NCBI GenBank assembly: GCA_030549495.1
Contig: JAUIRK010000855.1
Span: 320,001 to 384,000 of the forward strand
DNA: 64,000 nt
DNA from: Nectonema munidae
Taxonomy: Eukaryota > Nematomorpha > Nectonematoida > Nectonematidae
Direction of reading: 5' to 3'
Under the pieces are notes generated by a model. It did no database searches. It worked only from the letters and a program-made list of their open reading frames with translations, and was not told the DNA's origin. This document shows, piece by piece, positions 1 through 17,400 of the stretch. Position 1 is the stretch's first letter. Every line of letters starts with the position of its first letter. The translations under genes were made by a program, and so were the position numbers.

Positions 1-2601
1 ATTCCTCTGTATGAATACACAATGCAAGAAACATTTCCTTGCCATTCCATAACACAGGAATTTTTCTTGAGTAACAAAAGTAAGTTGCAGATAATATGGC
101 AAATAATAATTGGTATTCCAGAACATAAAGTATTTTCCTTCAAGAAAGGAGATAGGGATTCATTATTGTCAGTGGCTTGGCTACTGTTGCATTTTGTTTG
201 CTATCATTTTAACTTACTAATGACGAGAGTCGACTATTGCTGACTTTTCAAAAATAAAATCTATAAAAAGCGTCTGATTTTATTTGGATCGCCTGAGTAT
301 TCTGGTCGTTAACGAGCCTGCAAACATCAGACGGTTTTCAAGTGCACATTGCATGAGAGAATCTAAACTTCGAATGGAATTTCTGTGATGCTGTCATATT
401 GACAAAAATAAATGTTGCTTGTTTTAGCTAGCTGCCGCCCATACTCTGGAATATCTAGCAAGATAACTCATGAATCTTTGAGTTGGGTAACTCTTTTGTG
501 AGTAATCTATTAGAAGCCCAATAACCCATCAGAATCATCAGTCACATCATCTGAGAATGGATTGAGAACCCATACGTTGAAGGCTAGAAGGTAATTTTCA
601 CAGTTTCTGGAAAATAAAATTCATGGTTCTTTTGCATCAAAATAAGGTGTTGCTAATTAAGCCCGTCATTCGTAAGCTAGGGTCTACTCTTCCTGCCACT
701 CATGTTCAAAGCCAAATTCCCTCTCTTAGATTTTAAACGCTTTAAAACCAGAAAAGCATCTCCTTTCGAAACTGCTTTTTTATTTTTCACCTTCAGTTTG
801 AATTCATACTGTCGTGGGGAGAGGAGAAAACTGGAACACAGGCGCTTGATGGAAAACGTGATTATTTTACAAAAGCTTGATATATATAATATACATAGAA
901 TATTTATGCAATCTTAAAACATACAACATCACCTTTGCTAGCTCTGTGAATTGCTGCTGAAGTAGAGAAAATTATTTGTTTCAAATTTAATTTTAAAACT
1001 GTGCACGATTTGGCCCTGAAAAAGCTACACACTCTTGAAAGAATACCGAATGCGCTAACTAAGTCTGATTTTTTAATTCTGAAAGTAAATTTTTAAATAA
1101 ATAAGAATGGATCAAAATTTTGTTATTATCCCATCACAAGCAATCCACATGTGCAACATCTGGTACAATGACCAAGTCTAGGCATTTGCCATTTCTATGA
1201 ATAGCATTTATAGCCTCATTGTACCGTCACACCACCAAGGAGTGTTTTTATTCTGAATACAGCCGTGTATGCACTGATGAAATATCGGTAAAAATGTCTA
1301 TAATGCTCATGTCGAGATCGGTACTAACTCAACCTGTGTGATTGTTATTGCACCTTTCTCTTTGATTCTATGGAACTATCCACCTGGAACCAACTTTACC
1401 TATCGCAGCACATGGGCATGATCTCTTCCATTCCAAGCCAGTTGTCCATACCTCACTTTCACTCAGATTGAATAGCAGCGGGTTCAAATAAGAGTAACTT
1501 TTTTAGGCCAATCTGATCCCAGATGTTTGCGCAGTCCATTTTATTGGTCAAAATTTTGTCAATATAATTTAATTGATTCTCACGCAATTTGATTTGTTAA
1601 AACTAACAAATTATTCATATTTTTTATCCAATCACATCTAAGAGTTTGGCAGAGCTCTCGCAATAATAAAAATCAAAGCTTTTTGAATATATAGAGGGTT
1701 TTTCGATCTAGTACGTCTTTATTGCAATGAATCACGTCTTTGTTGCGTTTGATTACGTCGTTGTTGCATTCGCGGCTACTAATTACATAAAAGTGCATTG
1801 AACCTACATTTTTGCTTTATGAAATAAAAAAAAAATTATATATATTTTTAAATATCTTTATTTTCAACTATTGGATGAATTGTTCAAATAACACAACATC
1901 TTTTGATAAAATCCATTGCAATTTAGATTTTGTACTTTCATTAAGTCGTCAATGTCTAACAAGAATATTCTCGCATTTACTAAAAAATAATAAAAAGAAA
2001 AATTAAATAATACGCGATTCAAGAAAGAGCAATAAAGAGGTGAATAGAAAACACGAAGGCCATGAAAAACAAATTCCATGATGATGAATTCGTCATTATC
2101 CATCATAAGTACAGGACTGGCAACCCCTCGTTCCACGCATGCATCTTTCAACACATCAAGACGAGTCTGATAAATGAGCATTAATAGTACAATCATTTGT
2201 AAAATACCTTGATGATTATGTTCGGACATTTGGCAGAGAAAAACAGAAGTGTTAAAAGTAGGAGATGGTAAATTTAGTGGTGTATGAGAGCAAAAGGTCA
2301 AATTTTATGATTTATTCAAATTATAAAAAAAGTACACGCGACAGAATGAAGCAAACGATTCAGTTCTAGTGGCATAGTAACTCTAAAGTAACTCTGAAGA
2401 CCATCACCTCTTTATAAAGTTGTAGTAAAGTAATATATTTAATGTATTTTTTAAAAGAACCTATAAAAAAACTCTTGAACTTTGTGAAGAATTCAGTTTC
2501 TTTTTCCTTTGATATAGGCGTTTTTAATTTGTCTTTTGTCGTAGAACGTGTGTGCACGTTTTTCCTACTCAACCAAGTGTACGTGTGACATTTCTTTTTA
2601 G
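1..2601. other. Region upstream of the first visible JNK exon; no gene assigned
   Basis: By its position this is intron (and possibly 5' region) of the JNK gene, because the first recognised exon starts mid-kinase at the DLKPSN motif with a good 3' splice site. I searched for the preceding JNK exon, which should end at the HR of HRD, and did not find it, so the N-terminal exons probably lie to the left of the window. A 145-codon open frame on the minus strand (1864-2301) has no recognisable domain and its second half is low-complexity. Confidence 0.5.
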
Positions 2602-5482
<2,881 letters not shown>

Positions 5483-6059
5483 CTCTCAATACTCGTCTTT
5501 CTTGTGCTTGGTGTCAATTTCTGTTCTCTCCTTCCTCACATCCTTCAACCTGACTCCACTCCACTTTCCTGTGCAAAGCGCAGCAGCCCTGATTCTTGCT
5601 CTTGCTGCTCCATCAATCAATTCCACTGACTTGTAATAAGAATGGGTGTATTCAACCACTAGTCACGCTGATGACACCCATGTGATATTTAACCGCTTTT
5701 AATCTTTCTATTCGCAGAGATGCAAAGAGCTCACTTTCCAAAAGACATGCTTTTGCTATCATCTCCTATCTCTTATTTATACTGTGTGTCTATATTTGAA
5801 GATATAATTCATTCAATGATTTATACTCCTCTGTTTTTATACTGCCTCCTATATCATGTATGCATACATACATGTCTTTCCTCTCTTGATCCAATCTTTT
5901 TCTGTGATTATTTGTACTTTGTATCGATACAATTACACATTTATTTTTTTACTATCACTATCATCTTATTTATTCTTTTTTTCATCTGAAAAGGCGCTTG
6001 ATGAAGGATGAAGCGAAAGACCTTTTTTTAGTATGACAAATATTTTAAAAGAAAATAAA
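5483..6059 (+). other. bsk: Probable JNK 3' UTR
   Basis: This is non-coding sequence after the stop codon. The first clear AATAAA polyadenylation signal on the plus strand lies at 6054-6059, giving a UTR of about 580 nt. The UTR is T-rich and otherwise featureless. The end is inferred from the signal alone. Confidence 0.5.
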
Positions 6060-7189
6060 CTCTTTTTATTTTTTAGTTTTTTTAATGCAAAAGACTTATG
6101 CGCAGACAATATAATATACATGGATTCAATTTTATGAAGAAAAGAATTATTTTTTACAAAAAAATTAACACCCAAATCATAAGGTAGAAACGAACATTAC
6201 AAACCAAAGAAATGAGAACATTAGGTTTGAGCTAATTTACCAAAGTGAATGTTTGAATGTGGAAAGACATCGAGAGCGGAAAAGCCGCTTGTAGCAAAAA
6301 CCTCACAGAATACACGTGGAATATGTTAAAATATTATGGAAACAAAAAGTCTATAACACATGATAAATAAAATGACTTTGAATGGATTTGAAATAAAAAT
6401 TTATACATAGCAACAAAATTTATTGCAATCAGTATTGATATATTTAACCTCGAACTTTTTTTAAGGTTGAGTAAACTCAATAAGCTGTCATAATTAAAAT
6501 CCACAAAGTTGCCGTTTTATAAAAGGGCAGGAACCCTCTATTAATAAAACGCGTTTCTAGCCTTGCTCGGGTAACGATAATTCAAAATTATATGGTAGTT
6601 GATTCTTTAAGGATAAATGTACAAATAATGAAGGATTTTATAGGGAACATTTCCTTTCGTGATCTATTTTGATATTCATTACCTAATATTATTCTACGTG
6701 GGCCATTCACTCCAACCTATTTCCGCTCATCAGAACTTTAACATCTCATCCTTTTCAAATTCCACTTACGTCGGAGTCATTGCTTGTTGCATTTTGTTTC
6801 ACTCTTTTTTTCACCCATCATTTTCAATGACCAGATTTCCCCTGCTTATGGCATAGCAAGTGGAAAACAACGCTTATGTCTTTTCCTATCAGATACTGAG
6901 GGAATTTCCCCCTTGGCTTTGTTGAATATCCCGTTCGATTCCCCAGCGTTTCTATTTCTTCTGCTCCACTTGTTCGATTCTCTCCGAAATGATGCTCTTG
7001 CTCTTCCACAGCATCTCCAAGGTAGGGAAAGACAATTCTTAATCACGCCAACTTAATCCTTAAGAAATATGATTATATGCAAAGATGTTATCATGCAGTG
7101 AGCTTTGACCAAAAGGAATTATTATAGTTAGAGGCCTTCCTTTATTTTTAGGTCATTATTCGATTGATAGAAATGTGAATAGCAACAAT
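6060..7189. other. Intergenic stretch, no gene assigned
   Basis: Lies between the JNK polyadenylation signal and the LINE. About 6680-7050 is less AT-rich and carries overlapping open frames on both strands, but none shows a domain, splice context or motif I recognise. Confidence 0.4.
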
Positions 7190-7684
7190 GGATGAGACCT
7201 AATACGTCAAAACCGGTCTATGGCTAAGATCCGCTGTCTCCACTTCTCTCTGTCCTTTGCGGCGTCTTCTCTCAGTCCAAGCTCCTATAGTCGCTCCTTC
7301 AGCCCATTTCTCCATCTTTTTCGTTGTCTCCCTCGGCTTCTTTTTCCACTCACTTTCTTTTCCATAGTTTGGCAAATCACATCGTCTTGCTTCTTCCGTA
7401 AAATATGCCCGTACCACCGCAGTTTACAACGTTCTGCTACAGCCAGCACACTTATCTCAACTCCTAATTTCCTCATTTCTTTTTTTTGTCTCTTAGCGTT
7501 ACCCCCATCATCCTTCTAAGCATTTTCATTTTAGTCGCCATTAATTTTCTTTCATCTTTTTTATTCAAGCTCCATCATTCACAACCATATGTCAATATCG
7601 GTCGAACAAGTGTGGTGTAAATCTTTGCTTTGAGTTTCATTGGCATTCTTTTGTCACTGATGATCGCTTTAACCGCTTTCCATT

Positions 7685-8409
7685 TTAACCAGCTGCCATT
7701 GACTCTTGCTTGGACGTCCCTTTTACAGCTTCCATTATCCATAATTTTTTGAAATTTTTCACCTGTTTCAGCTTATTCCCGTCTCTATCTTCTAATTGCA
7801 CTTGAATATCCTCATTTTTGCTACATATCATGATCTCCGTCTTTTCAGCATTCATCTTCAGCCCATATTTCTCCAAACTTTCTTGCTATTTTATAATTCT
7901 CTTTCCAAGTTGTTCTTTGTTGTCTGCCAGTATCGCTATGTCGTCAGCAAATAAAAGTTCCCATAAGTCTTTCTTTTTTAAACGATTCGATAGTCCATCA
8001 AAAACCAACGTAAACAATAATGGACTCAATGCCGTACCTTGATGCAGACCTATTTTTCTTCAAATTCTCTTGAAATTCCTTCTGCCGTTTTAATAGATGT
8101 CTTGGATTTTTGTAGATTTCTTGCACCAATCTCACAAGTTTTCCGGATTATTCCCTTTTTACGCAAGCACCAATGGACTACTTCCCTATGAATAGTATCA
8201 TATGCTTTCTCTAGATCTACAAATACATCAAAATCTGATGCAGTTCCTTCAATTTTCTTTTCTATTAGTTGTCTTGTGATAAAAATCGCGTCTATTGCAC
8301 TCTTTCCAGGTATAAATCCAAACTGTTTTGGGTTTATCTGTATCATTGATCGAATTCGCTTGTCCAAAATTCTTTCAAGTATTTCCAGTCCTTGCTCCAG
8401 TAACTTCAC
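7685..8409 (-). pseudogene. RTE LINE reverse transcriptase region
   Basis: Minus-strand pieces give LLEQGLEILERILDKRI, the FGFIPGKSAIDAIF block, the VDLEKAYD catalytic block, the FADD active-site box and the LKMNAEKTEIMICSK thumb region. A frame change separates the AYD block from the FADD block, and a stop follows FADD. The order and spacing match a single RT domain. Confidence 0.85.
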
Positions 8410-9718
8410 TCCACGATAGCTACCACATTCTAAGACATCACCTTTCTTTTTTTCAGGTGGGTACTAGTACGTTTTTCCTCCAGGTATTTTTTTTCAACCC
8501 AAATTCTTTTTAGTAGGTTTACCATCTATGTTATCGTTTCCCGCTTTAATGATAACAATGCTAATCTCACTAAGTGCAGTTGCTTTATAATTCTTCATCT
8601 TCCTGATTTGCTGCAATACTTCATCTTCATCTATTATCTTTTCTGGTCCTTCAAAGCTTCTTCCAATTGTTCCTTTTTATTTCCCATATTTAAAAGTTCT
8701 TCAAAATATTCTGCCCACCTGTTCTTAACTTCTTCAGTGTCAAAGATCATTTTTCCTTCTTTATCTTTGATAATATTGACTTTCCAATCTCCTCCATTTC
8801 CTTCTGTCTTGCTTTGGCAATTCTGTATATCTAATTTTCTCCTTCCTTCCTTCATAAATTATCGTACAGTTTTTATGTTCCTTGATTTCTAGCAACCACA
8901 ATACATCGTTGGCTTCCTTCTTTTTTGTTCCATATAATTCCTTGTCTTCTTTCAAGTTCGTTTTTTGCCACTTCTTAAAAGCCATTTTATCTCTTTCAAC
9001 ACACTTTCGTTCCACCACCATGTCTCTTTTTGCTTTATTCCTCCAGGCTTGTTGCGTCCAAAGACTCTTTCACTCACTGATAATTCTTCTCCATCTTTCC
9101 ACACATTTCTTCTACATGCTCACTCTTCTTCCATTGTATGCCCATCTCGTTTATGGCTTTCTTAAACTCACACCTTGTTCCACTTTCCTTCAATTTCCAA
9201 ATCTTCAGTTTCTCATTTTTTCGAATATTTTGCTTATATATTTTGTTTTTATGCCAGTCCAGGACAACTAATTTGTATTGGCGACAATTTTACTTCCAGG
9301 AATAGCCTTGCAATCCTTAATTTTTTTTTGCATCTTTTTGTCTTATCAAGATTAAATCTATTTGACTTTTCTTACCACCACTTTTGTAGGTAATCAGATG
9401 TTTGAGTTTTTTTCTATATTGTGTGTTGCAAATTAATGGTTCATTTCTTTCTACCATTTGTAAAATTCTTTTTCCCTACCCATGTCCTCCGTGTATTTCG
9501 TTGAAACCATTACAATGTTCTCCTAAGTGTCCATTTAAATCACCTCCGATTTACAATCTTTCACTTCTTCAATCATTTCTTCTAAATTAGCCATGAACTT
9601 TTCTTTTTCCTCTTTTGCGGTGCATATGCTGATATGATGGTTATCAGCTCATCTTCTCCCGCCAGCAAGAATTTTTTTCAGATTCGAATCAGTCAATCCC
9701 CCTCTCTTTTCACTTCAC

Positions 9719-10153
9719 TTACTTTATTTTTATTAAGATTCCTACTCCATTCTTTTTGTTTGACTTTCCACTAAAAATTTTAAATCCTTCACTTATTTCC
9801 TTAGCAGCGTTGCCTCCCCATCTGGTTTCATGTACACACATCACTTCAATGTTTCTTTTCTTCATTTCTTCTATCATCTCTAGACCTTTACCCGTCATCG
9901 ATCCCACATTCCACGTAGTAAATCTCCTGACTTTCTCCCTTCTCTTGCAAGTTTTTCCAACATTCTTTTTGACGTAGGCAGTTGAATAAGCCCACGGAGT
10001 ACTTTGAGCTATACCCCGCTCTTTGTTTGTTTGGATCATTGCATTAAGTAAATAGAGCAAATGTTTTATGGTCGAATGCCCTTCTTGATGCCAACCATTT
10101 TGTTCAGGATTGGGAACTCTTAGTTTTTGCTTTTCCTTGAGCTTAAACCACAA
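9719..10153 (-). pseudogene. LINE endonuclease N-terminus fused to a second RT-like fragment
   Basis: One open frame of 144 codons. Residues from about 75 on are the start of an APE endonuclease (TTWNVGSMTG, ETRWGG, NGVGIL). The first 60 residues instead contain PEQNGWHQEGHSTIKHL and MIQTNKERGI, which resemble the E-Q-N-G-F...G.ST..HL...I..NKE.G block of a LINE reverse transcriptase of another type. An RT block upstream of an endonuclease is the wrong order for one element, so this looks like a junction of two elements. The EN call is firm; the upstream RT call is tentative. Confidence 0.6.
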
Positions 10154-10715
10154 GGTAGTACCAATGTGTAATCAGAGTTATTTTCTCCTAGAACAATTGT
10201 CCTCCAAGACTAACGAGATTGTTCTACCCGAAGCTGTAGGTTAGAGCGCCCAGTCCCAGCTTTTTACCTCTAGATCAGTGGTTCTTAACCTTTTTCAGTG
10301 CCCGTACCTCTTGATATCTCAAAAAATGTTCCCGTACCCCCATCCAAATATTTGAAAAAGACAAGTAATACAAACCTTGCTGAGAAATTATTGTACTTTT
10401 TAATTACTGAACAAAAATATTTTATGTTTATTTCAATTGGAAAGTGTTAATGAATAAGAGAAAATGAAGCAAATTTATGTAAGTAATTATGAGTAATGCT
10501 ACAAAATACTACAACACATTTAATTTTTAGTGGCTCTTTTGTTGTTGTTTTTCATTGATAATGATGTTCAAACGAGGTTCTTTTTTGAAAGTGCAGGCGC
10601 ATTCATCACTTGATCCAAACAATTTCTGGCTTTTGTTTTGATGTGTAATAGCGCGAAAAACCTGCCTCAACAAGTATGTAGTTGAAATGGTATGAGGACC
10701 ACTAAAGCTTTCTTG

Positions 10716-11913
<1,198 letters not shown>

Positions 11914-12239
11914 CAGTGTGAGCTTTTTCTTCTTTGCGATAAAAGTGCAACTTCATAAGATGTTGCAACAAAGGTTTCTCAACTGGACAAAACCTAGTTT
12001 GAAGGGTAACGTGATAAATCGTTCCCGCTTAATCTTCAAGCTGTTTAAGTCATGTCCAGTATCTAATCTCATGGATTGCTAAGTGCTATTAGTCTTGAAG
12101 GTTTAAGATTTGATTTGAAATACTGTGTTGAGAGTATGACTGTGGTCGTTGAGTTCCATCTGCCTCAGTCATAAGTAAAGTAACGTAGTAGTCTGTCACT
12201 TAGTTTTTTAGAATCGTTACTAGTTCTTGATCACACGGT

Positions 12240-12780
12240 ATTTAAAAATCTAAAAATATTTAAAAAATTTTTTAATAAAAAAAATTGTATTTTAGGAAAA
12301 ACTAGTTAATGTTCTAAAAAGGTTGAAAAATATAAATTAATTTTTCATTGACTTTTTCTGGAATTATAAGTTTTCATAAAACAAAATAAAAATAAATTTT
12401 TATTTTAGTTGTAATAAAAATCTAAAAATTTTTATTAATAGTTTTAGTCACAAGATATGAAACAATATATTTTTAAGTATAAGAATTAAAATTATAATAA
12501 AAATTTTTACATAACTATTAATATTTAAAAATTGTTTTTAAAATAAAATACTAAACTTTGACTAAATTAATATTATAGTTTTCTTAAAAAACAAAAAGGG
12601 GCATTGAAAAAACTGAACAAAAAAGACGATAATATAAAAAATTTAATTTATCAATTTAAAAGTTAAGTTTTTGAGTTGTGGTAATATAAATTATTTTTAC
12701 TTTATTAAAAAATAAAAATGAATATAATTAAATACATTTGATTTTTGATTTTAAGTTATAAAAGTTGTTAAAATCGGCAC
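12240..12780. other. Extremely AT-rich part of the hAT element
   Basis: Consists almost wholly of A and T runs with no open frame. It is followed at 12777-12802 by a perfect 10-bp hairpin, GCACAACTAG ... CTAGTTGTGC, with a 6-nt loop. It lies between the transposase remains and the right TIR. Confidence 0.6.
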
Positions 12781-13357
12781 AACTAGTGTGCCCTAGTTGT
12801 GCATTCGGAACGCGGGACAAAATAACATAAATCGGAAGATCTCCAGAATAATCAGGATGTCTGGCAACCCTAAGCTTGTGAAGCGTAATATTAATAAGTA
12901 TACAAATGTGAGAAAATTGTTTACAGCACTAACTTAAAAATTGACATTTATAGTAGGAAAGAAATTAAGAAAATATGTGTTTGCTGTTTCATGGTAATTA
13001 TACGGTACCATTGCACTGGATATCATGTTTCGTACCCCCAGGTTTAAGGCTTCGTACCCCTTGGGGGTACAGGTACCCCAGGTTAAGAACCACTGCTCTA
13101 GATCATTTAGTTTGAAACAACTCCGCCACGATGAGCCAGATCTAGAGATTTACTGCTAGAGGCTTTTTGAGACACTTGCCTTTTGAGGTATTTCTACGAG
13201 AACAAGAGCTTATCCTTATTCCCAGCCTCGGCGTTAGCAGCACTTGGAGTCTGGTGCAATTATACCATCCACATACAATTAGGTTTTTAAGTAAGTTTAA
13301 GAAGAAAAATCTTCAAAATCACCTCAATTTAAGTTTTTTCAATCATTTAATATTTTA

Positions 13358-13609
13358 TCTTGATTTGCATTCTCCCACAAATGGCCTTCCGTTGACATAA
13401 TTTAGAATGTTGACTTATATACAATAAACCATATGTTCTTTAAACATTCATCTACAAAATAGCACGGAGTATTTCTAATCGTATCTTAATTTGTATTCTC
13501 CCACAAATGGCTTTCCGTTGACATAGTTTAGAATGCTAACTTATAAACAACAAACTATAAGTTCTTGAAACATTCACCTACAAAATAGCACGAAGTATTT
13601 CTAATCGTT
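13358..13609 (+). repeat. Tandem duplication of a 126-bp unit
   Basis: Two adjacent copies (about 13358-13483 and 13484-13609) share TTCTCCCACAAATGG, TTCCGTTGACATA, ACAAAATAGCACG and TATTTCTAATCGT in order with the same spacing. They differ at scattered positions, so the duplication is old. No coding potential. Confidence 0.85.
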
Positions 13610-14245
13610 TTTTTAATATAGAGTTAGTATGGTGTAAATCATTGAAATATTTTCTTAGTTTTGTCTTCCTTCAGATTGCAAAGAACCTTTAGTAGTTTAT
13701 TTTATTTGACTTAACATTCTAATCTTTGTCAAAGTGAGACCACCTGTGAGAATACAAAAATTAAGATATAAGCTTGGTTGTAGGTGTTTTGTAGAACTCT
13801 GGTTTTTCATTGTTGCTCCAATTTATGAAGAAAGCTCTTTTCTTAAAAATTTTTACCCCATTCTTTGGAACTTTCTGGAAATAGAGAAGTTGTCGATCTC
13901 TTTCGTTTACTACATATGTTCTAAGGGAAAGGCGGAACACGAATTTCTGCACTTGCCACTTGAAACATATTCACACATTTCATAAGAAAGAAGAGGAAAT
14001 CAGACAACTATTTATTTTCAAATAAATCAAAAAAGTGTTCAATTAGTTTAATTCATACAACCTGAAGTGAAGGCAAGAAGTGCATTCCAAACACAGTAAA
14101 AGAGGTAGGTTCTTGCACGAGTGCCAAAGCAAAATGTTTCATTCGATGAAACTAACTTGCTTTAAAGAAAAGCATTAGAATCCCCGCTCACAACGATGGC
14201 GATACAAAAGAGTGTTAGAAGGAGTTTTAAACTCGACAATGCTAA
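13610..14245. other. Intergenic DNA beyond the sulfotransferase 3' end
   Basis: No exon, repeat or motif that I can support. It lies between the 126-bp duplication and the polyadenylation signal of the minus-strand sulfotransferase gene. Confidence 0.4.
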
Positions 14246-14251
14246 TTTATT
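14246..14251 (-). promoter_or_regulatory. Polyadenylation signal AATAAA of the sulfotransferase gene
   Basis: TTTATT on the plus strand reads AATAAA on the minus strand, about 90 nt past the stop codon at 14340-14342. It is the first such signal after the stop. Confidence 0.6.
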
Positions 14252-14339
14252 AGAATCTAACATAGAGAAGGTTGCTATTATTCCTTCAAAAAGGAATGTG
14301 CTGGTAAAATAGAAAAGAGAGCAGCCATGCCAGAGTCCT

Positions 14340-14467
14340 TTACGCACTTTCGGAGGACTCAAATTCAAATTCTAGGTCCGAGACGCGACTGATCCGCCTT
14401 TCGAAAACTTCGTTGAATGCTTCGCTTTCGTGCGCGCTAAAATGGTTCTTCCAGTCTCCTACGATAC
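14340..14467 (-). CDS. Sulfotransferase exon 6 (terminal)
   Basis: The acceptor TTTTAG is followed by GT, completing Gly of RKG. The exon encodes IVGDWKNHFSAHESEAFNEVF, the conserved GDWK PAPS-binding end of SULT enzymes, then a short acidic/serine tail FEFESSESA and TAA. Confidence 0.93.
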
Positions 14468-17400
14468 CTAAAATACGAAATTTAACATTTTAATGAGTAA
14501 ACTAAGATCCTTGAATGAAAAGAACAACTCATTCTTTACACCCCCTACCAATGTTTACTTAATACTTTAATTGGATCGCATTCGTTTGATCGGGTGTTAT
14601 TCGGGCTAATGGCACGTGAATCTCTTCTTGCAAACGTTGTTACGAAATTTGCAAGGTTATGTCTACATTTCGTTGATAAATATGTGAGTCTATTCAAAAG
14701 ACATCTTTTCATAACACACTCTTCAAGCTTGATTCCAAATATTCAAGACGACCAAAAACCAGCTGCGCTAGTTACTGCTGATACAACAAGATGAGAGGAG
14801 CGCATTAGTTATAATTAGTGAATACTCATCTTTATTCAGCGTACTTAATAAATTATGAACCATCGGCAACTTTGCACACCATAACTCGAGTCCAGATTCA
14901 ACAGACCGGAGAAGTGGTGTATCTTCGTTGTATTAGTGAAAAACGACCTACCTCTTTTTTCGATATTTTAGAAAATCTTTCATGTGCATAATCCTAAATC
15001 TTGTTCTAATGTCATATGAGGTGGAAAAAAGGTGAAATGAGGTAATGTTTGAATGAGTCCACCGGAGTTCGTCACCAAGCAAAGGTCGACAAATATAATC
15101 TTTAATTTTCAATATTTTATCTAAAGCAAATTTATAAATTTTTGGCTCCTCACAAAATCTTGTCTTCACTGTCAGCGAATTTTGGAAGAAATCGCGTATT
15201 TCTCTCGACAACTATGAAACTTAAAATTTTCAATATTGCATGCGTATTAAATTTATATTTTGAATACCCTTATTTTTTGTCACATACCCGCGTGAGACTT
15301 TGTCGCGTGACATTTGAATACTTCTTGACCTTCCCAAGAAGGCGCGCTTTTTGTTCACTCTTAAGTTTGAGCGCTTTATACTGCACTTTATAAAAAAGTT
15401 TTACTCTAAGATTTTTATATGTAAATTTTAATTGAATATTTAACTATATTTTCTGAAAAAATTAAATAAGTTACTTTCAAAAACAAATATAACCAATATA
15501 TGATACCCAAATTATGAAGTAATGGCATTCAATTTTAATCATTTGTAATCATCTTAAAAAAAAGTTTACTATATTTTCTGAAAAAATTAAATATCTCTGA
15601 CAGTTATATTAAAATATTTTTTTCAAAAAAGAAAGATTTTATTTTTGTACCTTTTTTAAATTAACGCCATCTAATTTTAAAATCAATATTGGATTTTTTG
15701 TTCAGTCGAATTTTCAACAGCAAAATTTGTTATTTCAGATACATATTTTAATACAAAAAGTTTTCATGTAAAAATAAATTAGATTTTATAATTTATGAAA
15801 AAAAAGAGAGAAATAAAATTTTTTCAAAAAAAGTGCAAAATGAATGCAATGATTCACAAGAAAAAATATAAACTAAATTTTTATAACTTTTTTTGAAAAA
15901 GTTATAGTTTTACATTGCATTTTGGTATTGAGTTATCATATAGGACATTTTGAAACGTAGTCGAGTCTAGTGAACATATTAATATTGTCAAACTGTCAAG
16001 AAAAATTTCGAGGAAGGCAGTGCTTGGCTCAATTTTCAAAGCTAAAATTATCTCCATTTGGTTAGTTTTGAAAACTACCCTTATTAACAAATCAAAACTA
16101 CTCTTATTAAACAAAAGCAGAAACTCAAATTATTGAAAATTTATTGAAATCACTTTTCAAACATGATTAAAATAATTTTAGCGATGTGGGCATATTATTT
16201 TTGAGTGGATTTTGCATAAAAAATATTTACAAAAATCACATCTCCTCTTAATCCACGAGTTTTTTGCTCTGATGAGTGATATAACCAAATCCTTTCGAAG
16301 TGGAAGCTTGCTCAATAGGAGTTGATGTTTCATATTCATATGATGCTAAAAGAGTTCGAATGCCTCTTGGGAGAGGTGAACTATTTGCTCTAATTTGCAT
16401 GCATCTTCCAGATAAGAAAAGAGACAAACATTTCAAAAAAACTTCTTACTCCTCTTCTAACACGTGGATAAGAATGAGGATCATTATGCTTTGCAATCAC
16501 CCAGCTGTTGTGTGTAGCAATATCGAGATAATTGCAAAAGGCAACCAGAGTCCACCTTCTTGAAAACTTATAAGAAGTATATTCTCGAAGCATTCCGTTA
16601 CAAACATCTACACCACTCTTGTATTTGTTGTATTCAAGAAGCGTCTCAAGTTTGTTCTTACTCCCAAATATACTTATTTATTTCAAATGTGGTGAAGAAA
16701 GAATGTAGACCACTTTGGCATTTTTCTTTTCCGAGTAGAGTAATTTGCTTTCGCATTCTGCCAGATGCAAATTTTTCAGGTGTTCAAAGCGTTTGATATG
16801 AGGTATACATCTTCTGTTTGATCTGCAAGTTTCGCAATGTGTTATATTGTGATCTAAAGACCATTTGCAAAGATCGTAATCCATGAAAAACGATCGACAA
16901 AGATTCCACTACCTTTAGAAACTTTGGAGTCTGTAACAAGCCTTTTGACAATAAAGTTTCCAGAAAAATATTCTCTATTCGAAAGACCTAAGATATTCAT
17001 TTGGTACTCAGTATTTATACAATTTGTGATAGGAATAATCAAATCGGAGATATTTTGCCTCCTATATTACGATGATTTTATCATCAAGACGTATGAAAAC
17101 ATGAATCAGCAAGAACAGGTCACGGCTCAAAGATGAGCTTAAAAAAGGATCTACGTACTTCTCAGTTCTCTGAAAACAAAACTACATCCAGTTTTTGATC
17201 TAGCTAAATAGGCTAGCAGATGTTCAAACGAAAACTTTTTATAACAGTACTTTAAATTTATCCAAATGGGATATTCAGATCTAGAATAGTAAAATATTTA
17301 TATTATAAATAATGTGAAGTATTTTTCTTGAACATCTTCTCAAACATGAACGATTGATTGACTATAAACTCAAACTGGTGAATATACACAGATTTTTGGC

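Larger units (their letters stand above)
7190..10160 (-). mobile_element. RTE-type LINE, nearly full-length but decayed
   Basis: Read on the minus strand from right to left, the element shows an APE endonuclease start (TTWNVGSMTGKG, MCVHETRWGG, FKIFSG, NGVGILI), a reverse transcriptase (FGFIPGKSAIDAIF, DLEKAYDTIHREV, FADD at about 7940-7950, LKMNAEKTEIM), and the 3' signature RWYGHILRK followed by GKRSRGRQRKRW and LGLREDAAKDREKWRQRI. These blocks are typical of RTE-clade non-LTR elements, often annotated as craniofacial-development-protein-2-like or endonuclease-reverse transcriptase. Several stops and frameshifts separate the blocks, so it is not active. Its 5' end nearly abuts the hAT element that starts at 10276. 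Confidence 0.88.

Noticed and set aside
1864-2301. 145-codon minus-strand open frame
   Set aside because: No recognisable domain or splice context; the second half is low-complexity Phe/Leu/Asn sequence typical of translated AT-rich DNA.
14948-15211. 87-codon minus-strand frame as an extra sulfotransferase exon
   Set aside because: Exons 5 and 6 already join in frame at the RKG/IVGDWK boundary; no room for another exon and no SULT motif in it.
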